64,000 bases of DNA from Aquila chrysaetos chrysaetos. Its lineage: Eukaryota; Chordata; Aves; Accipitriformes; Accipitridae. Numbering within the stretch: position 1 is the first letter of the stretch; each line of letters opens with the position of its first letter. This document shows positions 1 to 10,930 of this stretch, piece after piece. Under the pieces are notes generated by a model. That model saw nothing but the letters and a program-made list of their open reading frames with translations, was not told the origin of the DNA and made no database searches. The stretch covers positions 22,954,938 to 23,018,937 of the forward strand of contig NC_044022.1 of assembly GCF_900496995.4 (NCBI RefSeq). Direction: 5' to 3'. Both the position numbers and the translations under genes were made by a program.

Positions 1-1172
1 GAAGCTTTGATAGGGAAAGAATTGGGTAAGAAGACCTCTTGTTTTGGATATACTCAGGTCAGAGGGCTTTGACTTGCAATAGAGAGAACAAACTGGAATC
101 TGGATTTGGACTCCCACAATCAACTGAAAATTTCTCAGAGCCTTATCCAGGCTCATCTCCCAGGACTAGGAAATCTCAATTTCCAGTCTATGTCATGCCA
201 ACTCCTAATACTTTTGCCATGAGTGAAGTTAGCTTAAAAATCATCAAAAAGCATATTCTATTCCATGGAATTGTTCCACCCATTTTTTCTTCATCATTTA
301 CCTGTTATAAATTCTGACATTTTAGGAAAGTTCACTTCTATTTTTTCCCTTCTAATTCCACCTCATTTCTACTCTGTGCGGTGGCTAAATATTCCTTTTT
401 CTCCTCTTTTCCACACGTTTTGAACATTTGCCATTGATTAGCCTATCTTTGTCCTTCATCAAGATCCCATTGAAGGCTCTGCAAAACCTCCCATAAAAGT
501 CACAAGGAGCCAACGCAGTGCCTTAGTCATCACTTTCCCAAGTTATTCAGAGGCTGTTTCCTCCCAGATCAGTCTTCCTACCTCTTTAATTGTTTGAGTC
601 GATGCCTCTGAAGTGCCTCCAGGTCTTTCTGATAACGAGGTGTTACAGCTGAACACCTTTCCAGATGTTGTGTCACTAGCACTAGGCACAAAGGAGAGGT
701 TGTTACCACCTTACGCAGAAACATGGTGGTGATTCTGTTTATGCACTCTGGAATAAAGTTTTAATAGGGTTTTTTGGGGTTGGGTTTCGTTTGATCTTTT
801 TTTTTTTTTTTTCCCCTGTTATGTATCAATTGCAAATTTATGTCTAATTTACAGGTTAGAAATGAGCAAATGACTTGAGCACATTTTCAGCAGCTGTAAC
901 CTGCCATCTGAAGCGATGATATTTCATTCCAGTGTTGGTTGTTTCCCTTCAAATTGTCACTTGAGCTGCTGTTTTAGAACTGCAGGTTGCCCTTAGCTTT
1001 CTGGTCATCATTTAAGGATCTGGCTGAAGCACTTAACAAGATGAAGATTGCAATTTTCTGCCCCATAGTGATGCTTGTATCTGTTTGTCTGGTTTTTCAC
1101 AAATGCTTGACCTATTATTTGACCTAGGTGACTAGTACAGATCAACTCTGAAATAAACACTTTGTAAATTTT
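1..1172. other. non-coding stretch, no gene recognised
   Basis: No frame here has recognisable protein content; the longest is 92 codons without family resemblance. There is a T16 run at 797-812 and an AATAAA hexamer at 752-757, but no transcript can be inferred from them. Nothing else stands out before the CR1 fossil that begins near 1173. Confidence 0.6.
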
Positions 1173-1500
1173 AAGGCCAGAAGGGAATATTATGCTCATC
1201 TAATCTGACATTCTACAAGCAAAAGGCCATGGAGTTTGACAGGTAGTTCCCATCTTCTGGTTTAGCTGAAATATGTATTTTAGAAAGTCTTGTCTCAGAG
1301 ATTTGCAATGATAGGCAGTCTGCCTTATCTCCCAATGACTAATTGCCCTAACTGTACAAAAAAAAAAAAAACCCACCAAAATTATGCAGCATATCCAGAG
1401 TCAATTAATCCAGCTTTAGAGTCCAGTCATTAGATCCTGTTGTTTCTTGATCTTTTAGACTGCTACAATAAATCTTTTACCCATGTAAGCAATTGCACTT
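1173..1500 (-). mobile_element. ancient CR1 3' region (fossil)
   Basis: Read on the plus strand, the segment starts with 'ggccagaaggga' and 'atctaatctgac'. These are the reverse complement of the 3' end of old amniote CR1 elements, where the minus-strand reading ends in a 'gatgatca...tcccttctggcc' tail. Matches continue through the region that would encode the C-terminal part of ORF2 (around 'actaattgccctaactgta' and 'agtccagtcattagatcctgtt'). The copy is heavily mutated and interrupted by an A14 run near 1358. The family assignment rests on remembered consensus similarity and not on an alignment. The inner boundary is approximate. Confidence 0.65.
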
Positions 1501-1949
1501 GCAAAGAAAATTACAAACTTGGGGGCTTAGATATATTGTCTACAGATGTGAGTTAAGCAATAAAAAGAAGATTTAAGCTGAGGAAAAAATAAATATTAAA
1601 TTGTTGATCTGTTTGTGGAAAATGCATTTTCCCCATAAGAGTATTAAAAAGAGTGGATAAATTGCTCATCATAAATAATTAGAGAAGACTGACTAATGGC
1701 CCAAATTTCCTTTGGCATTTCTGTTTTCCCCCTCTTCTTGGAAGATATTACTTCAGAACTTAGGGGGACTGTTGTTTGGTGGTTTTTTTGTTTTCCCCCA
1801 GATATAATTTGATTCAATGATGACTTCCCAATGAAAGTGTTTTTGTTCTGAAAAGAAATTGTGAAGAGAAAAAGAAATCAAATGTTAATTTCTGTTCACA
1901 TAAACTAATGGCATCAATGAAAAGTAAATTTGAATAGACAATGATTCAT
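1501..1949. other. non-coding stretch, nothing recognised
   Basis: AT-rich DNA between the CR1 fossil and the palindromic repeat fragment. No coding frame, RNA gene or repeat was recognised. Confidence 0.5.
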
Positions 1950-2042
1950 AAGTACAGCAGGGGTCTGGTTTTCTGTCACCGTTGAATGTAATTAAAATGG
2001 AGCTTCCATAGATATAAATCTGGAGTAATCAGAATTTTCCAT
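1950..2042. repeat. decayed palindromic amniote repeat (MITE-like)
   Basis: The words 'ggtctggttttctgtcacc', 'aaaatggagct', 'gatataaatctggagtaat' and 'cagaatttt' occur in the same order as in a palindromic interspersed repeat I know from turtle and other sauropsid genomes, whose arms read roughly 'gggccagattctgat...' and the reverse complement. Here the arms are degraded and the centre is shortened. A non-autonomous DNA transposon origin is inferred. Orientation is not meaningful for a palindrome. Confidence 0.45.
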
Positions 2043-2745
2043 CTGTTACTGCATCCATTTCTGAGTGGTTCCAGAGCTGGGGGATCTAGCTTCTTCCAAG
2101 ACAACTGTTTCTTGACTAAAGCAAGTTGCCCAAGCTGTGGCCATTTCAATCCAGTTGCAAGTTACACAGAAATTATCATTTACCTTGAGATGGCTTGTCA
2201 AGGTGGGTCTTTCCTGCAGTAAATGGGGTGAGTGCGTGCTGAGTGTTTCCTCATGGTATACAGTTTCATAGTTTGCTCTGGCTCCATAGAGGCCCTCGTA
2301 TTTTGGCAAACAGCAGAGCTGTCAGCCTCTGAACTCCATGCCAGCATCCTGTGCACAGCTTGCCAAAAGGCAAATGATGGCTTGAAGTCCAGCAAAGTGA
2401 TGCAGAGCTGATCCAACTTCAGATTCCTTTGGGCAGGAGGAAAGATTGCTTTGCGTTCTCATTTGTAACAGCTCAAACACATGCCCTAAAGCCCTGGGTG
2501 GAAACATAAATATGTGCTTCGCTAATCAGAATGGCTAATTAGTTACAAGCCTCCTCCCATTTGTGCACTGGGCAAAGAGGGCAGTGGTGAGCACCCTGTC
2601 CTTAACAGCCCAGAATAGAAATTAAAAAATGAACAATGAGCAGAAGACAAACCCACCGGGAACTCAGGGAGAGGATGAGGATTGCTGCAGAAGCTGGCAG
2701 TACAAAAGTTATCGAGATCATTCACAGGGCGTAAAGACACAGCTC
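2043..2745. other. non-coding stretch, nothing recognised
   Basis: Several short minus-strand frames overlap here but none resembles a known protein, and codon content looks random. No repeats were recognised. Confidence 0.5.
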
Positions 2746-3265
2746 CAGTACTATAATTAGATTAGGTGTCTGTGGTTTAGAAATACCTGCAATGAGTCAT
2801 TAACAATCCTTTGATAAAGCAACATTAATTTGATCCCATCACGTTTGCCACCTTTCACCAGACCATGCAATTAGCCTGGGACAAAGCACCTGGAAAGAGA
2901 CTTTGATGAAAGCGTGTTATGAAAATTCTTAATGGGTGGGATTTAAACCCAATGGGTTATAAGCCTTTATTAACAGCTCACCTGTAAATCCTGATAATTT
3001 TCTTTTCTCTGAGTTTCCAGTGTAATATTTGCACACCCTGATTATAAATTTTGAAGAAATAGCTTATAACTGTGGTTAAAATGCAGCATTAAAGCAGTTA
3101 AACAGTCTCCTTATTAGCATTAGAACTATAGTCAAAACACATTATACTTGGCTAATAAATTTATTTTTTATGTAATGGAAATGCCATCAAAGCATAGTTA
3201 ATCTGAATTGAATTAGATTATAATTGGAGCTCTTGTGCACAAGGAATGAAAATGATTCTTTATTG
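2746..3265. promoter_or_regulatory. candidate conserved AT-rich regulatory element
   Basis: This block is rich in homeodomain-type cores (ATTA/TAAT, for example near 2755, 2870, 3110 and 3210-3225). It also has SOX-like 'aacaat' and TCF/LEF-like 'ctttgat' words (2805-2820 and 2900) and an E-box CACCTG near 2980. It contains no microsatellite, no recognisable transposon and no coding frame. Such composition is typical of vertebrate developmental enhancers, but motif density alone proves little. Cross-species conservation cannot be seen from one sequence. Confidence 0.3.
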
Positions 3266-3604
3266 TTGCAGACTGACAATGCAGCATTTGTTACTCCCTC
3301 CTCACTACCCTTCTAAGTGGCAGCTGTAATATTAGTGTGCGCATCTCGTAAGCTGTGCATATAATATTACTATGTCTCTGAGCATGGAGCTCAGCAGTAA
3401 GACAGAGGGAAATGTATTGCTCTGGATGTAATTCATCACACTTTCACCCTGTTCATTTAGAGGTTCATGTACTTGAGAAACAGTCGTGTGTGTAAGCATC
3501 CTCACTTTTTGCCCGCACTTCTGGCTACATGTCAGTGTGGGTGGTGTGAATGTGAGTTCCAGGACTCAGAGGAACATCTCAAACCCTCTTTTACAGCATT
3601 AAAG

Positions 3605-4824
3605 AAAAAAAAAAGTCATGGCAGTCAGGTGAAGCCCTCAGTGACTGGAAAAAGGGAAACATTGCACCCATTTTTAGAAAGGTTAGAAAGGAGGACCCTG
3701 GGAACTACCGACCTGTCAGCCTCACCTCTGTGCCTGGGAAGATCATGGAACAGATCCTCCTAGAAGCTATGCTAAGGCACATGGAGGGCAGGGAGGTGAT
3801 TTGAGACAGCCAGCATGGCTTCACCAAGGGCAAGTCCTGCCTGACCAACCTCGTGGCCTTCTATGACGGAGTGACTACATCAGCGGACAAGGGAAGAGCT
3901 ATGGATGTCATCTATCTGGAATTCTGTAAGGCCTTTGACACGGTCCCCCACAACATCCTTCTCTCTAGGTTAGACAGATGTCAATTTGATGGGTGGACTG
4001 TTTGGTGGATGAGGAACTGGTTGGATGGTCACATCCAGAGAGTAGTGGTCAACAGCTCAATGTCCAGATGGAGATCAGTGATGAGCAGTGTCCCTCAGGG
4101 GTCCATACTGGGACCAGTACTGTTTAATATCTTCATCAATGATGTGGACAGTGGGATTGAATGCACCCTCAGCAAGTTTGCAGATGACACCAAGCTGAGT
4201 GGTGCAGTCAACACACTGGAGGGAAGGGATGCCATCCAGAGGGACCTGGACAAACTCGAGTAGTGGGCCCGTGTGAACATCATGAAGTTCAACAGGGCCA
4301 AGTGCAAGGTCCTGCACCTGGGTCAGGGCAATCCCCAGTATCCATACAGCCTGGGGGATGAAGGGATGGAGAGCAGCCCTGCCGAGAAGGGCTTGGGGGT
4401 ACTGGTGGATGAAAAGCTGGACATGACCCGGCAATGTGTGCTCACAGCCCAGAAAGCCAACCATGTCCTGGGCTGCATCAGAAGAAGCGTGACCAGCTGG
4501 TCAAGGGAGGGGATTCTGCCCCTCTGCTCCGCTCTGGTGAGACCCCACCTGCAGTTCTGCGTCCAGCTCTGGGGTCCTCAGCACAGGAGAGACAGGGACC
4601 TGTTGGAGGGGGTCCAGAGGAGGACTATGAAGATGATCAGAGGGCTGGAACATCTCTCCTTTCAGGACAGGCTGGGAGAGTTGGAGTTGTTCAGCCTGGA
4701 GAAGAGAAGGCTCTGGGGAGACCTTATAGCAGACTTTCAGTACCTAAAGGGGGCTTATAAGAAAGATGGGGACAAACTTTTTAATAGGGCCTGTTGCAAT
4801 AGGACAAGGGGTAATGGTTTTTAA
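3605..4824 (+). pseudogene. CR1 ORF2 reverse transcriptase, two stops
   Basis: The conceptual product is part of the LINE ORF2 polyprotein, which copies its own RNA into DNA at a nicked genomic target. One frame shows, in order: DWKKGN and [11 protein letters not shown] (RT N-terminal motifs, about 3640-3735), the [10 protein letters not shown] motif (about 3809-3840), motif A with [11 protein letters not shown] (about 3919-3951), [16 protein letters not shown] (about 4087-4134), the catalytic FADD at 4177-4188, and the QRRTMKMIRGLEHLS segment. The frame is broken by TGA at about 3802 (consistent with CpG decay of an Arg codon) and TAG at 4261 (consistent with a Gln codon). It ends early at 4822-4824, where one A is missing relative to the sister copies. 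There is no endonuclease domain, so the copy is not autonomous. Confidence 0.88.
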
Positions 4825-4960
4825 CTGAAAGAGAGTAGATTTAGACTAGATACAAGGAAGAAATTTTTTACGATGAGGGTGGTGAATCACCAGCCCAGGT
4901 TGCCAAAAGAGGTGGTTGATGCCCCATCCCTGGAAACTTTCGAGGCCAGGTTGGAAGGGC
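3605..4960 (+). mobile_element. young CR1 LINE, RT domain, lacks 5' and 3' ends
   Basis: CR1 is a chicken-repeat-type non-LTR retrotransposon. This copy starts inside ORF2 just after an A-rich run and covers the reverse transcriptase and C-terminal region. The frame (1 relative to window base 1) runs from about 3601 to 4824. The end of the RT-downstream region ('atgccccatccctggaaac', near 4920) is still present. Homology then fades at about 4957, before the expected 3' UTR and ATTCTATG-type tail. CR1 copies are normally 5'-truncated and 3'-complete, so loss of the 3' end suggests a later deletion or rearrangement. Low decay indicates a fairly recent insertion. Confidence 0.9.
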
Positions 4961-7935
4961 AGATGTCCCCATTCAGGACACTACCACACACATCAATGTG
5001 GTACCTAGGCACGTCATCAAGGAAACAATGTTAGGACCTTTCTATCAACTACGTTTAGTGACACTTACACTGTCACTAGTATAACTCTTCTCATGGTATG
5101 GGTATGAGGTCTGGGAAGGAAGAAGAGGAAAGCAGCAAGGAGTGAGTCTCTTTTTTTCCTCCTTTTTTTTCTTTTTGCTTGTTTCCCTATGCTAAACCAA
5201 AACAAATGAGCAAAATGCACTTTACCCACTCATAAAACCAGTCGGTGCTGTAAACAAAGAGAAAGCAGGATATTAATAAAGTATAACTCAGCTGAGAGTG
5301 AAGGGAACATCCCCTGTAAGTCTGTCTGATTTCTGTCATCTATTCCAAATTTACGATGTGGCAATTTCTCGTTGCTTATAAACCATTAAAATTTGCAGCA
5401 CAGTAAGCAGCTAATGTAATTTTGCCTGCAAGTGGTATCATATCTTGGATCCGCAGGGAGATCGGCATACTCGTGTCTTATCATTGCCTTCTGTGGTAGG
5501 TAAAAGTGCCCAGTGCTATTGGGCTTAGGCCCAGTGTGAGTTAGTTGAAGTTCATTACTGACAACCTGGGGCTCAGTTCCACTTATCTGCAAGTTCTCAT
5601 TTAGCTTGAATCATCACAGTATCAGAGCATCTTCCAAAAAACACATGAAGCAATCAGATTACTACCCAGCACATCTGGTTTTATCTCTCTTTTCTCTTTT
5701 TCTCCCCAAGAGTAGCACAGGGCAAAGAGGCACTTTACTTAGAAAGATGACATTGCTACCAAAAACCAGAATACATCCCAAGCCAGCCTGGCAGAATGTT
5801 ATTAATTCTTCAAAGTCAAACACTGAAAAATATAGAAAATCCAAAATGAAGGTTGCCTGTGAGATGTTTATTGTCTCTTTTATTTAGTATTCATTAAATA
5901 CACAGGTTTTATTGGTAGGGGATTTATTTTTTTACTCCTTTTTTCATGCAGTACTGCAGGTGGAAAGAGCTTAGATGTTTTCATCTTTATTATTTTTTTA
6001 TATGTATAAATAATTATAATAAACATCTTATACACATATATATAATTTTAACCTTTTTGTGGCTTATTGACTAGAAGCAAAGAAATTAATTTGCTTGTGT
6101 TCTTTTCTGAGGTGTTCAGCAGTTTTGTCTCCTTGTCCTTGAGGAAAGTTAATTAACTGATATTTATATCTTTCTGTAAGGTAAGGGAGAGGTGTTAGCT
6201 CCCATTTTCCCTTCCAGTGCCTGGTGTCTCAAAGCATAATGCCATATAATATGGCCCAGGTTCACCCTATCTACTTTTGCCAGTCCCTATTTGCTCTTCC
6301 AACCACCAATCGCAGCCCCATCAGTTGTCTTTTACAGTTTTCTGCTTTACTTCTTTCTGGTTTGGCTTTTTCCCATTCAGCATTTCAGCCTTACAGCTTC
6401 GATGGTGGCATGGGGTAAAGATCCGCATAGTTTCTGACCCCAACCTGGAGCAACTGAGAATAATCATTACAACAGAAACCCTGTAGACCTGTTTTGAAAA
6501 TACTTAGCCAATTTGCCCCAATGTCATGTTGAAAATCTAGTCCGTGCTAGGAGCTGTGAAAGGAAAGGACCCGTTTGGCAGAGGTGGATTTTTCTGAGGA
6601 GGACATGCTTTGTTATAAACTAGAGCAATATGCAGAGACCAGTAGCACTGGAGCTGAATGTCTGCTAGAAGGTGCTGAATGCCTTGGGTTACTGCTCTTT
6701 ACTTCAGTTAATGCAGGATTAAACTCTGATTGTTTTCAGCTCCCATGGACATGCGTGAGAAGTGAATTTGCTCAGCATCTTGCAGGCTCTCGCCATAGAG
6801 AATCCATTTCCAAATGCTGTATGTTATTTTCTAGAAATGATTTTACACTGTGTTTAAACACCTCTATTAAATTATTTTCTTCCCAAGAAAGTACTTACTG
6901 CTCATTCAGTGGCTGGAATTGATTGCCAAACCAGTTTTGTTTTGTTTTGTTTTGTTTCATTTTATTTTCTTAGTAGTTTAACCTACAGAGGAATAAAAAC
7001 TGGGCAATGACAGAAAAAGTAAGATTAAAACAAGGGCCAAATCTTCCTTTTCCTGGTAAGGGAAAAAAAAGTTACAAGGACTGTAGCTGAAGCAGAATTG
7101 ATCTGTGGAAAACTATACTATGCAAATCCTCCCTTCAGCTCGGTTATATATCCACAAGCTGCATAGCTGCCCAAAGCAAGAGGATGGCTTGAAAACTCAT
7201 GAAAGCAAGTTTTCCACATGACACCCTCCCGTTCCCAGCAGCTGTCCTGTGTCTGCACCTCTTGCTGTGGGGCTGCAAACCATTCAACTAGAAAGTCTGT
7301 GCTGACAGAAATAGCTTAAATGTACCCCAAAAACTTCGAAGTTCAATTAGATCTCTAAAATACATTTTAAAGTCCTTCTTCCTGTTGCAAAGAGTTGGAG
7401 TGAAAGAGTCTTAAGAAAACCTGGGTGGCCACTATGAATAGTGCGAGAGGAAAGCTCTAGCTTTAGCACTGGCAAGGAGAAATGCAGAACTTCATATTGT
7501 ACATTTGCTTTGCTCCTCAGAGATAAAATTACCCTTGTCTGGTTTCTGGTCGTGTTGAACTCTAGCAGCAAAGAAACCCAGCCACTGGAGAGCTAGACGC
7601 TGTTACTGGGGATTGCTGAACCCTAGTTTGGTCTTGGCCACAACCATGAACTATGTCTTTGCCTGGGAAAAGCTTTGGCAGAAAGCTTCATCTCAGCTCT
7701 GCTCCTGCCCCTGGGGCCTCCTGCAGCACAGAGCCCATCCAACGCGTGCTTCTGCTGAAATACGTTTAACCTCTTGTTGGATATGGGTCAGACAGAGCTC
7801 GTCAAGTGATAACAGCCCTGTACCTGCAGCCATGTGGGGTTGCAGCAAGAAGGATGCTGAGATGGAGTCGTACAGTGGGTATCAGCAAAACAAGTCTCAT
7901 ACATCACTTTGATAAGCTAGTGGGGGTGGGAAGGT
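4961..7935. other. non-coding stretch with simple repeats
   Basis: No gene is supported. Simple sequence includes a T/C-rich run near 5150-5180, an AT-rich block near 5985-6060 and a (GTTTT)n microsatellite at 6934-6957. The 115-codon plus-strand frame at 6575-6922 has no recognised family, promoter or splice context. Part of 7740-7935 may belong to the L3-like fossil that follows. Confidence 0.5.
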
Positions 7936-8145
7936 CTGGGAAACCTCAAATCTCCGTGGCCTTCACTTTTCAGTGTCTCCATTTAACCGCCCCCACACAC
8001 TACTACTGTCTGTCTTGTCTAATTTAGAGTGTAAATTCTTCAGGGCAGGGACTGTCTCTCACTGTGTGTTTGCGTGGTGAGGCCCTGATCCTGATTGGCA
8101 GCTCCAAGTACACTACAAATCTATTTTAATATAACCCCAAATTGA
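7936..8145 (+). mobile_element. ancient L3/CR1-like 3' tail
   Basis: The core 'gtaaattcttcagggcaggg' followed by 'actgtctctc', then 'ggccctgatcctgattgg' and 'ctacaaatctattttaata', reproduces the order of the 3' tail of old amniote L3-type CR1 elements (a segment like 'attgtaagctctt..gggcagggac', then 'ggggtcctg..', then a short A/T-rich terminus). The copy is degraded. The upstream part (7936-8015) resembles the preceding 'cctcagtttcccca' section only weakly. Confidence 0.65.
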
Positions 8146-8699
8146 AAATTCTGTATCTCTGAGCCTTAGGGGATGTGGGACTGTATTCAGGAAAGCAGAA
8201 GCTCTGAAATAATACTGAAAGGTCATTGCAGACAATGTACTGAATATGAACTGTGAATGTGGAGCTAATGGCTAAGAGGCAAGGCTAATTTTGCTCTTGG
8301 TCAAATGCGGGCAAGCTGAACAGGACAACGGAGGCATGGCTAACCATGTATTAGGATGCTGAGGGAAGCTGAGCCTGACGTGTCTCCATTTCTCGTGTCC
8401 ATCCTTCCAAAAAGTTGTTGAGAAAATAGAAAGGATTTCAGAAGGAGATAAAAGATGATTTAAAGGCTGGAAATCTCACCAAACTTCAGTCACTTAAATG
8501 AGGCATCCAAGTGAAGGTCATAGTTGCCCTTGAATAGTTAAATAGTTACCGGAGAGAGACAGGCACCTTCAGGGGATATTCACATTTGAGGTTAGTTAAA
8601 CTGCCTTCTGGAGGAGCCTCCACTCATTACAGAGGGATGCTCAGGCAGGTAGGCACAGGTAGTTGCCTGAGTTTGGTACCATCAATCTTCCCACCCCAA
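8146..8699. other. non-coding stretch, probably partly CR1-derived
   Basis: No gene is recognised. The right half may be the upstream part of the CR1 fossil at about 8700-9090, but the similarity is too weak to place a boundary. Confidence 0.35.
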
Positions 8700-9090
8700 G
8701 AAAGAATAATTTTGACACAGAGTGTATTTAGCTTGTTGGAAAGAAGGTTAAGAGGAGACTTGCTGACACTGTGTACGTACCTACACAGGAAGACGGTTTT
8801 CAATAGGATAGGGCTCTTTCATCTCTCAGACAAAGGTATAACAAGATCCAGTGACTGGAAGTCGAAGCCAGACAGATTCAAACTAAAGATAAGGTGCAAA
8901 TGTTAGCAGCAAGAGTAATGAACCTTGGGAACAATTTACAATGGAAGCGTTAGATTTTCCATGACTCGAAGGCTCTAAATCAAGATGTGATGTCTCTCTA
9001 AAAGATATGCTGTAGCTTAGCCATTAGTTACGAAGCTACAGAAATTGCTAGGTGATATGTAGAAGGTTACATTAGATGGTCATAAAAGCA
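8700..9090 (+). mobile_element. ancient CR1 ORF2 C-terminus and 3' region
   Basis: A plus-strand frame around 8740-8905 reads ERRLRGDLLTLCTYL, then GITRSSDWKSKPDRFKLKI. These match the C-terminal section of CR1 ORF2, where young copies have EKRRLWGDLI and TRGNGFKLKE. The following non-coding part ('agagtaatgaaccttgggaacaa', 'gattttccatgactc', 'atctctaaaagatatgct', 'acattagatggtcat') follows the 3' region of a turtle/bird-type ancient CR1. Several indels and substitutions are present. It is 5'-truncated, as is usual for the family. Confidence 0.75.
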
Positions 9091-10329
9091 CCGTCTAGTG
9101 ATAAAATGAACTAATCTAAATAATGATACTAAATATTCCATCATAACAAATTGATTTTGCATATACTGTACCAGCTCAGTGTTACTCAGTTGAAACTGCC
9201 TGCACTTTTAGGGCCTGATGCAAGTGGACAAAGTACACAGCTTCCTCAGCACCCCAACAATAGGATACATTTGTCCCTCCCTACAGACTTTTTACAGCCT
9301 AATCTGTCATCTTCCAAACTCACCATTTCTCAGCGTAAAGGCTGTAATATTGCTCATTCATTCATATATACATATACGTGCGTGTGTGTGTACGCATCAA
9401 GGGTGCCTTTGGAGTTTGTTAAAGACCACATTTAGGCTCCTGAGAATGGTTTTCAGAACCGAGGTCCCTCTGGTCTGGAGGAATTGCCTGTTTCCCATAG
9501 TCGCTGCAATTCTCCTGGACTACGCTCTCCACTCTTGATGGAGTGTATGAGGGCAAACAGCTTAGAGAGCTGGAGTTAGTGCAACACTAGAAGTGAGGAA
9601 TGTGGTTTCCTGAGGTTTTTTTAGTTGATATAGCTAAAGGAGAAGCATAGTCACAGGAATTACTTGCAATATTTTCCCCTCCTACTGCTGCAAGACCGCT
9701 AGCTGTAGATGATTTTCATTGCCCAAGTGGCTGCAGATGAACCTGAAATGTCCACTGGAGTTGAGACAAGTTGGTGCTTGCTCAAGAGGGTACCTGTTCT
9801 GGGTGGATGGCACGGTGTGCTGCTCAGCACTGAAACTGTCAAAGTACATTTGTCTGCGATATGGAGGATTAAACTTCGTTTTGTTATGCATGCAGGACAG
9901 CTGTCAATCACACATGCCTGAAAGGTGTGCAAGGTAGTCAGATAGGAGAAAGCCAGAGCCAGCTACAAAATGAGAACAGGATTTCAAGTGCCAGGATACT
10001 CTGAATATTCATTACTGCGGTTTTGGGTTTGGTTTTGTTTTTTAAGAAAATGATGAATTTGAGAAAAATTGAGCAAATAATTGCTGTCTGTGACAGCTGC
10101 AATTAATGTGCTAATAAGGTAAGGTTTCTGAAGCCCTTCTTTTCCAGTAACTAAGAAATTTCAGATACTTACCCCACTACTGTGTGTTGTCAGTGATCAT
10201 TCTGTAGGAAAAACGGTTATTTGGGTAGCATGAATACTCTGAAAATGAAAACTAAACCACAAAGAAAAGTTTCCTGGCATTGTCTATTATTAATCCAGAA
10301 GGACATTACAGCAGACAGGAAGGAAGTTC
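9091..10329. other. non-coding stretch
   Basis: No gene is recognised. There is a short TA/GT-rich patch at 9365-9394. Overlapping frames of 69-77 codons on both strands around 9680-9937 lie in ordinary sequence and are not credible genes. Confidence 0.5.
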
Positions 10330-10570
10330 TTGTGGCTAATTCACTAACCTGGAGACCAGGAGACGTGGGCTTCATCAACAGCTTCTTAAACATATCCTTC
10401 TGGCCTTGGTGTAGTAACTCAACCTCTTATTGCCCTCAGTTCCTGTGAATAGCACTTGTTTTCCACTACCCTGTTTTGATAAACCTGTATTGTAAGCTCT
10501 GTGGTGCTGCCCATCATTGCTATGAGGTTGTATAGTACCCAGCCCCAGAGAGTCTCAATCCCAGATGTTG
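10330..10570 (+). mobile_element. ancient MIR/L3-like fragment
   Basis: The words 'ggagaccaggagacgtgggctt', 'actcaacctcttattgccctcagttcct' and 'attgtaagctctgtggtgctgc', then 'acccagccccagagagtctcaatcc', keep the order seen in L3/MIR-type elements ('..ggagtcaggaga..', 'cctcagtttcc', 'attgtaagctctt..ggg', 'cctagcacaatggggtcctgatc'). It is strongly decayed. MIR and L3 share similar tails, so the exact family is unsure. Confidence 0.5.
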
Positions 10571-10734
10571 CACATCATATTTATGAAAAATTGTAGGAAA
10601 GGGCGCTACCATCAATGCAAATGAAAACTTAAACTCTACAACTAGCAGAAAATGTGCTTGGGTTTACACTCCTGGAAGGAAAAGAGCTTCTCTCAGTGGA
10701 GAGAGTGAAAACAATTAGCAGTCACCATAATTTT

Positions 10735-10930
10735 CATCCCTACATCACAAAAGTACTTTACAAAGGCTGATAAGTACCATTAACCCCATTTTACAGATGG
10801 GTGGGAAACAGCATCATGGAGCAGCAAAGTGAGTTGCTCAAGGCCATATAGTAACTCAGCAGAAGCTATGCAAATAGAAACCAGGTCTCCTGATGCCAAG
10901 CCTTATTCCTTGGCCTACGCAGCTTCTACA
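10735..10930 (-). mobile_element. ancient MIR/L3-like fragment, reverse
   Basis: The plus strand reads 'aagtactttacaaagg', 'taaccccattttacagatggg', 'gagttgctcaaggccatat' and 'accaggtctcctgatgcc'. This is the familiar reverse complement of the MIR/L3 block ('ccattttacagatg.ggaaactgaggca', 'gacttgcccaaggtcac', 'acccaggtctcctgac'). The order and spacing are well kept, so assignment to this fossil group is good. The separation of MIR from L3 is not certain. Confidence 0.75.

Noticed and set aside
4075..4464. 129-codon minus-strand frame opposite the CR1 RT
   Set aside because: Antisense shadow of the CR1 coding region; the sense strand carries the RT motifs.
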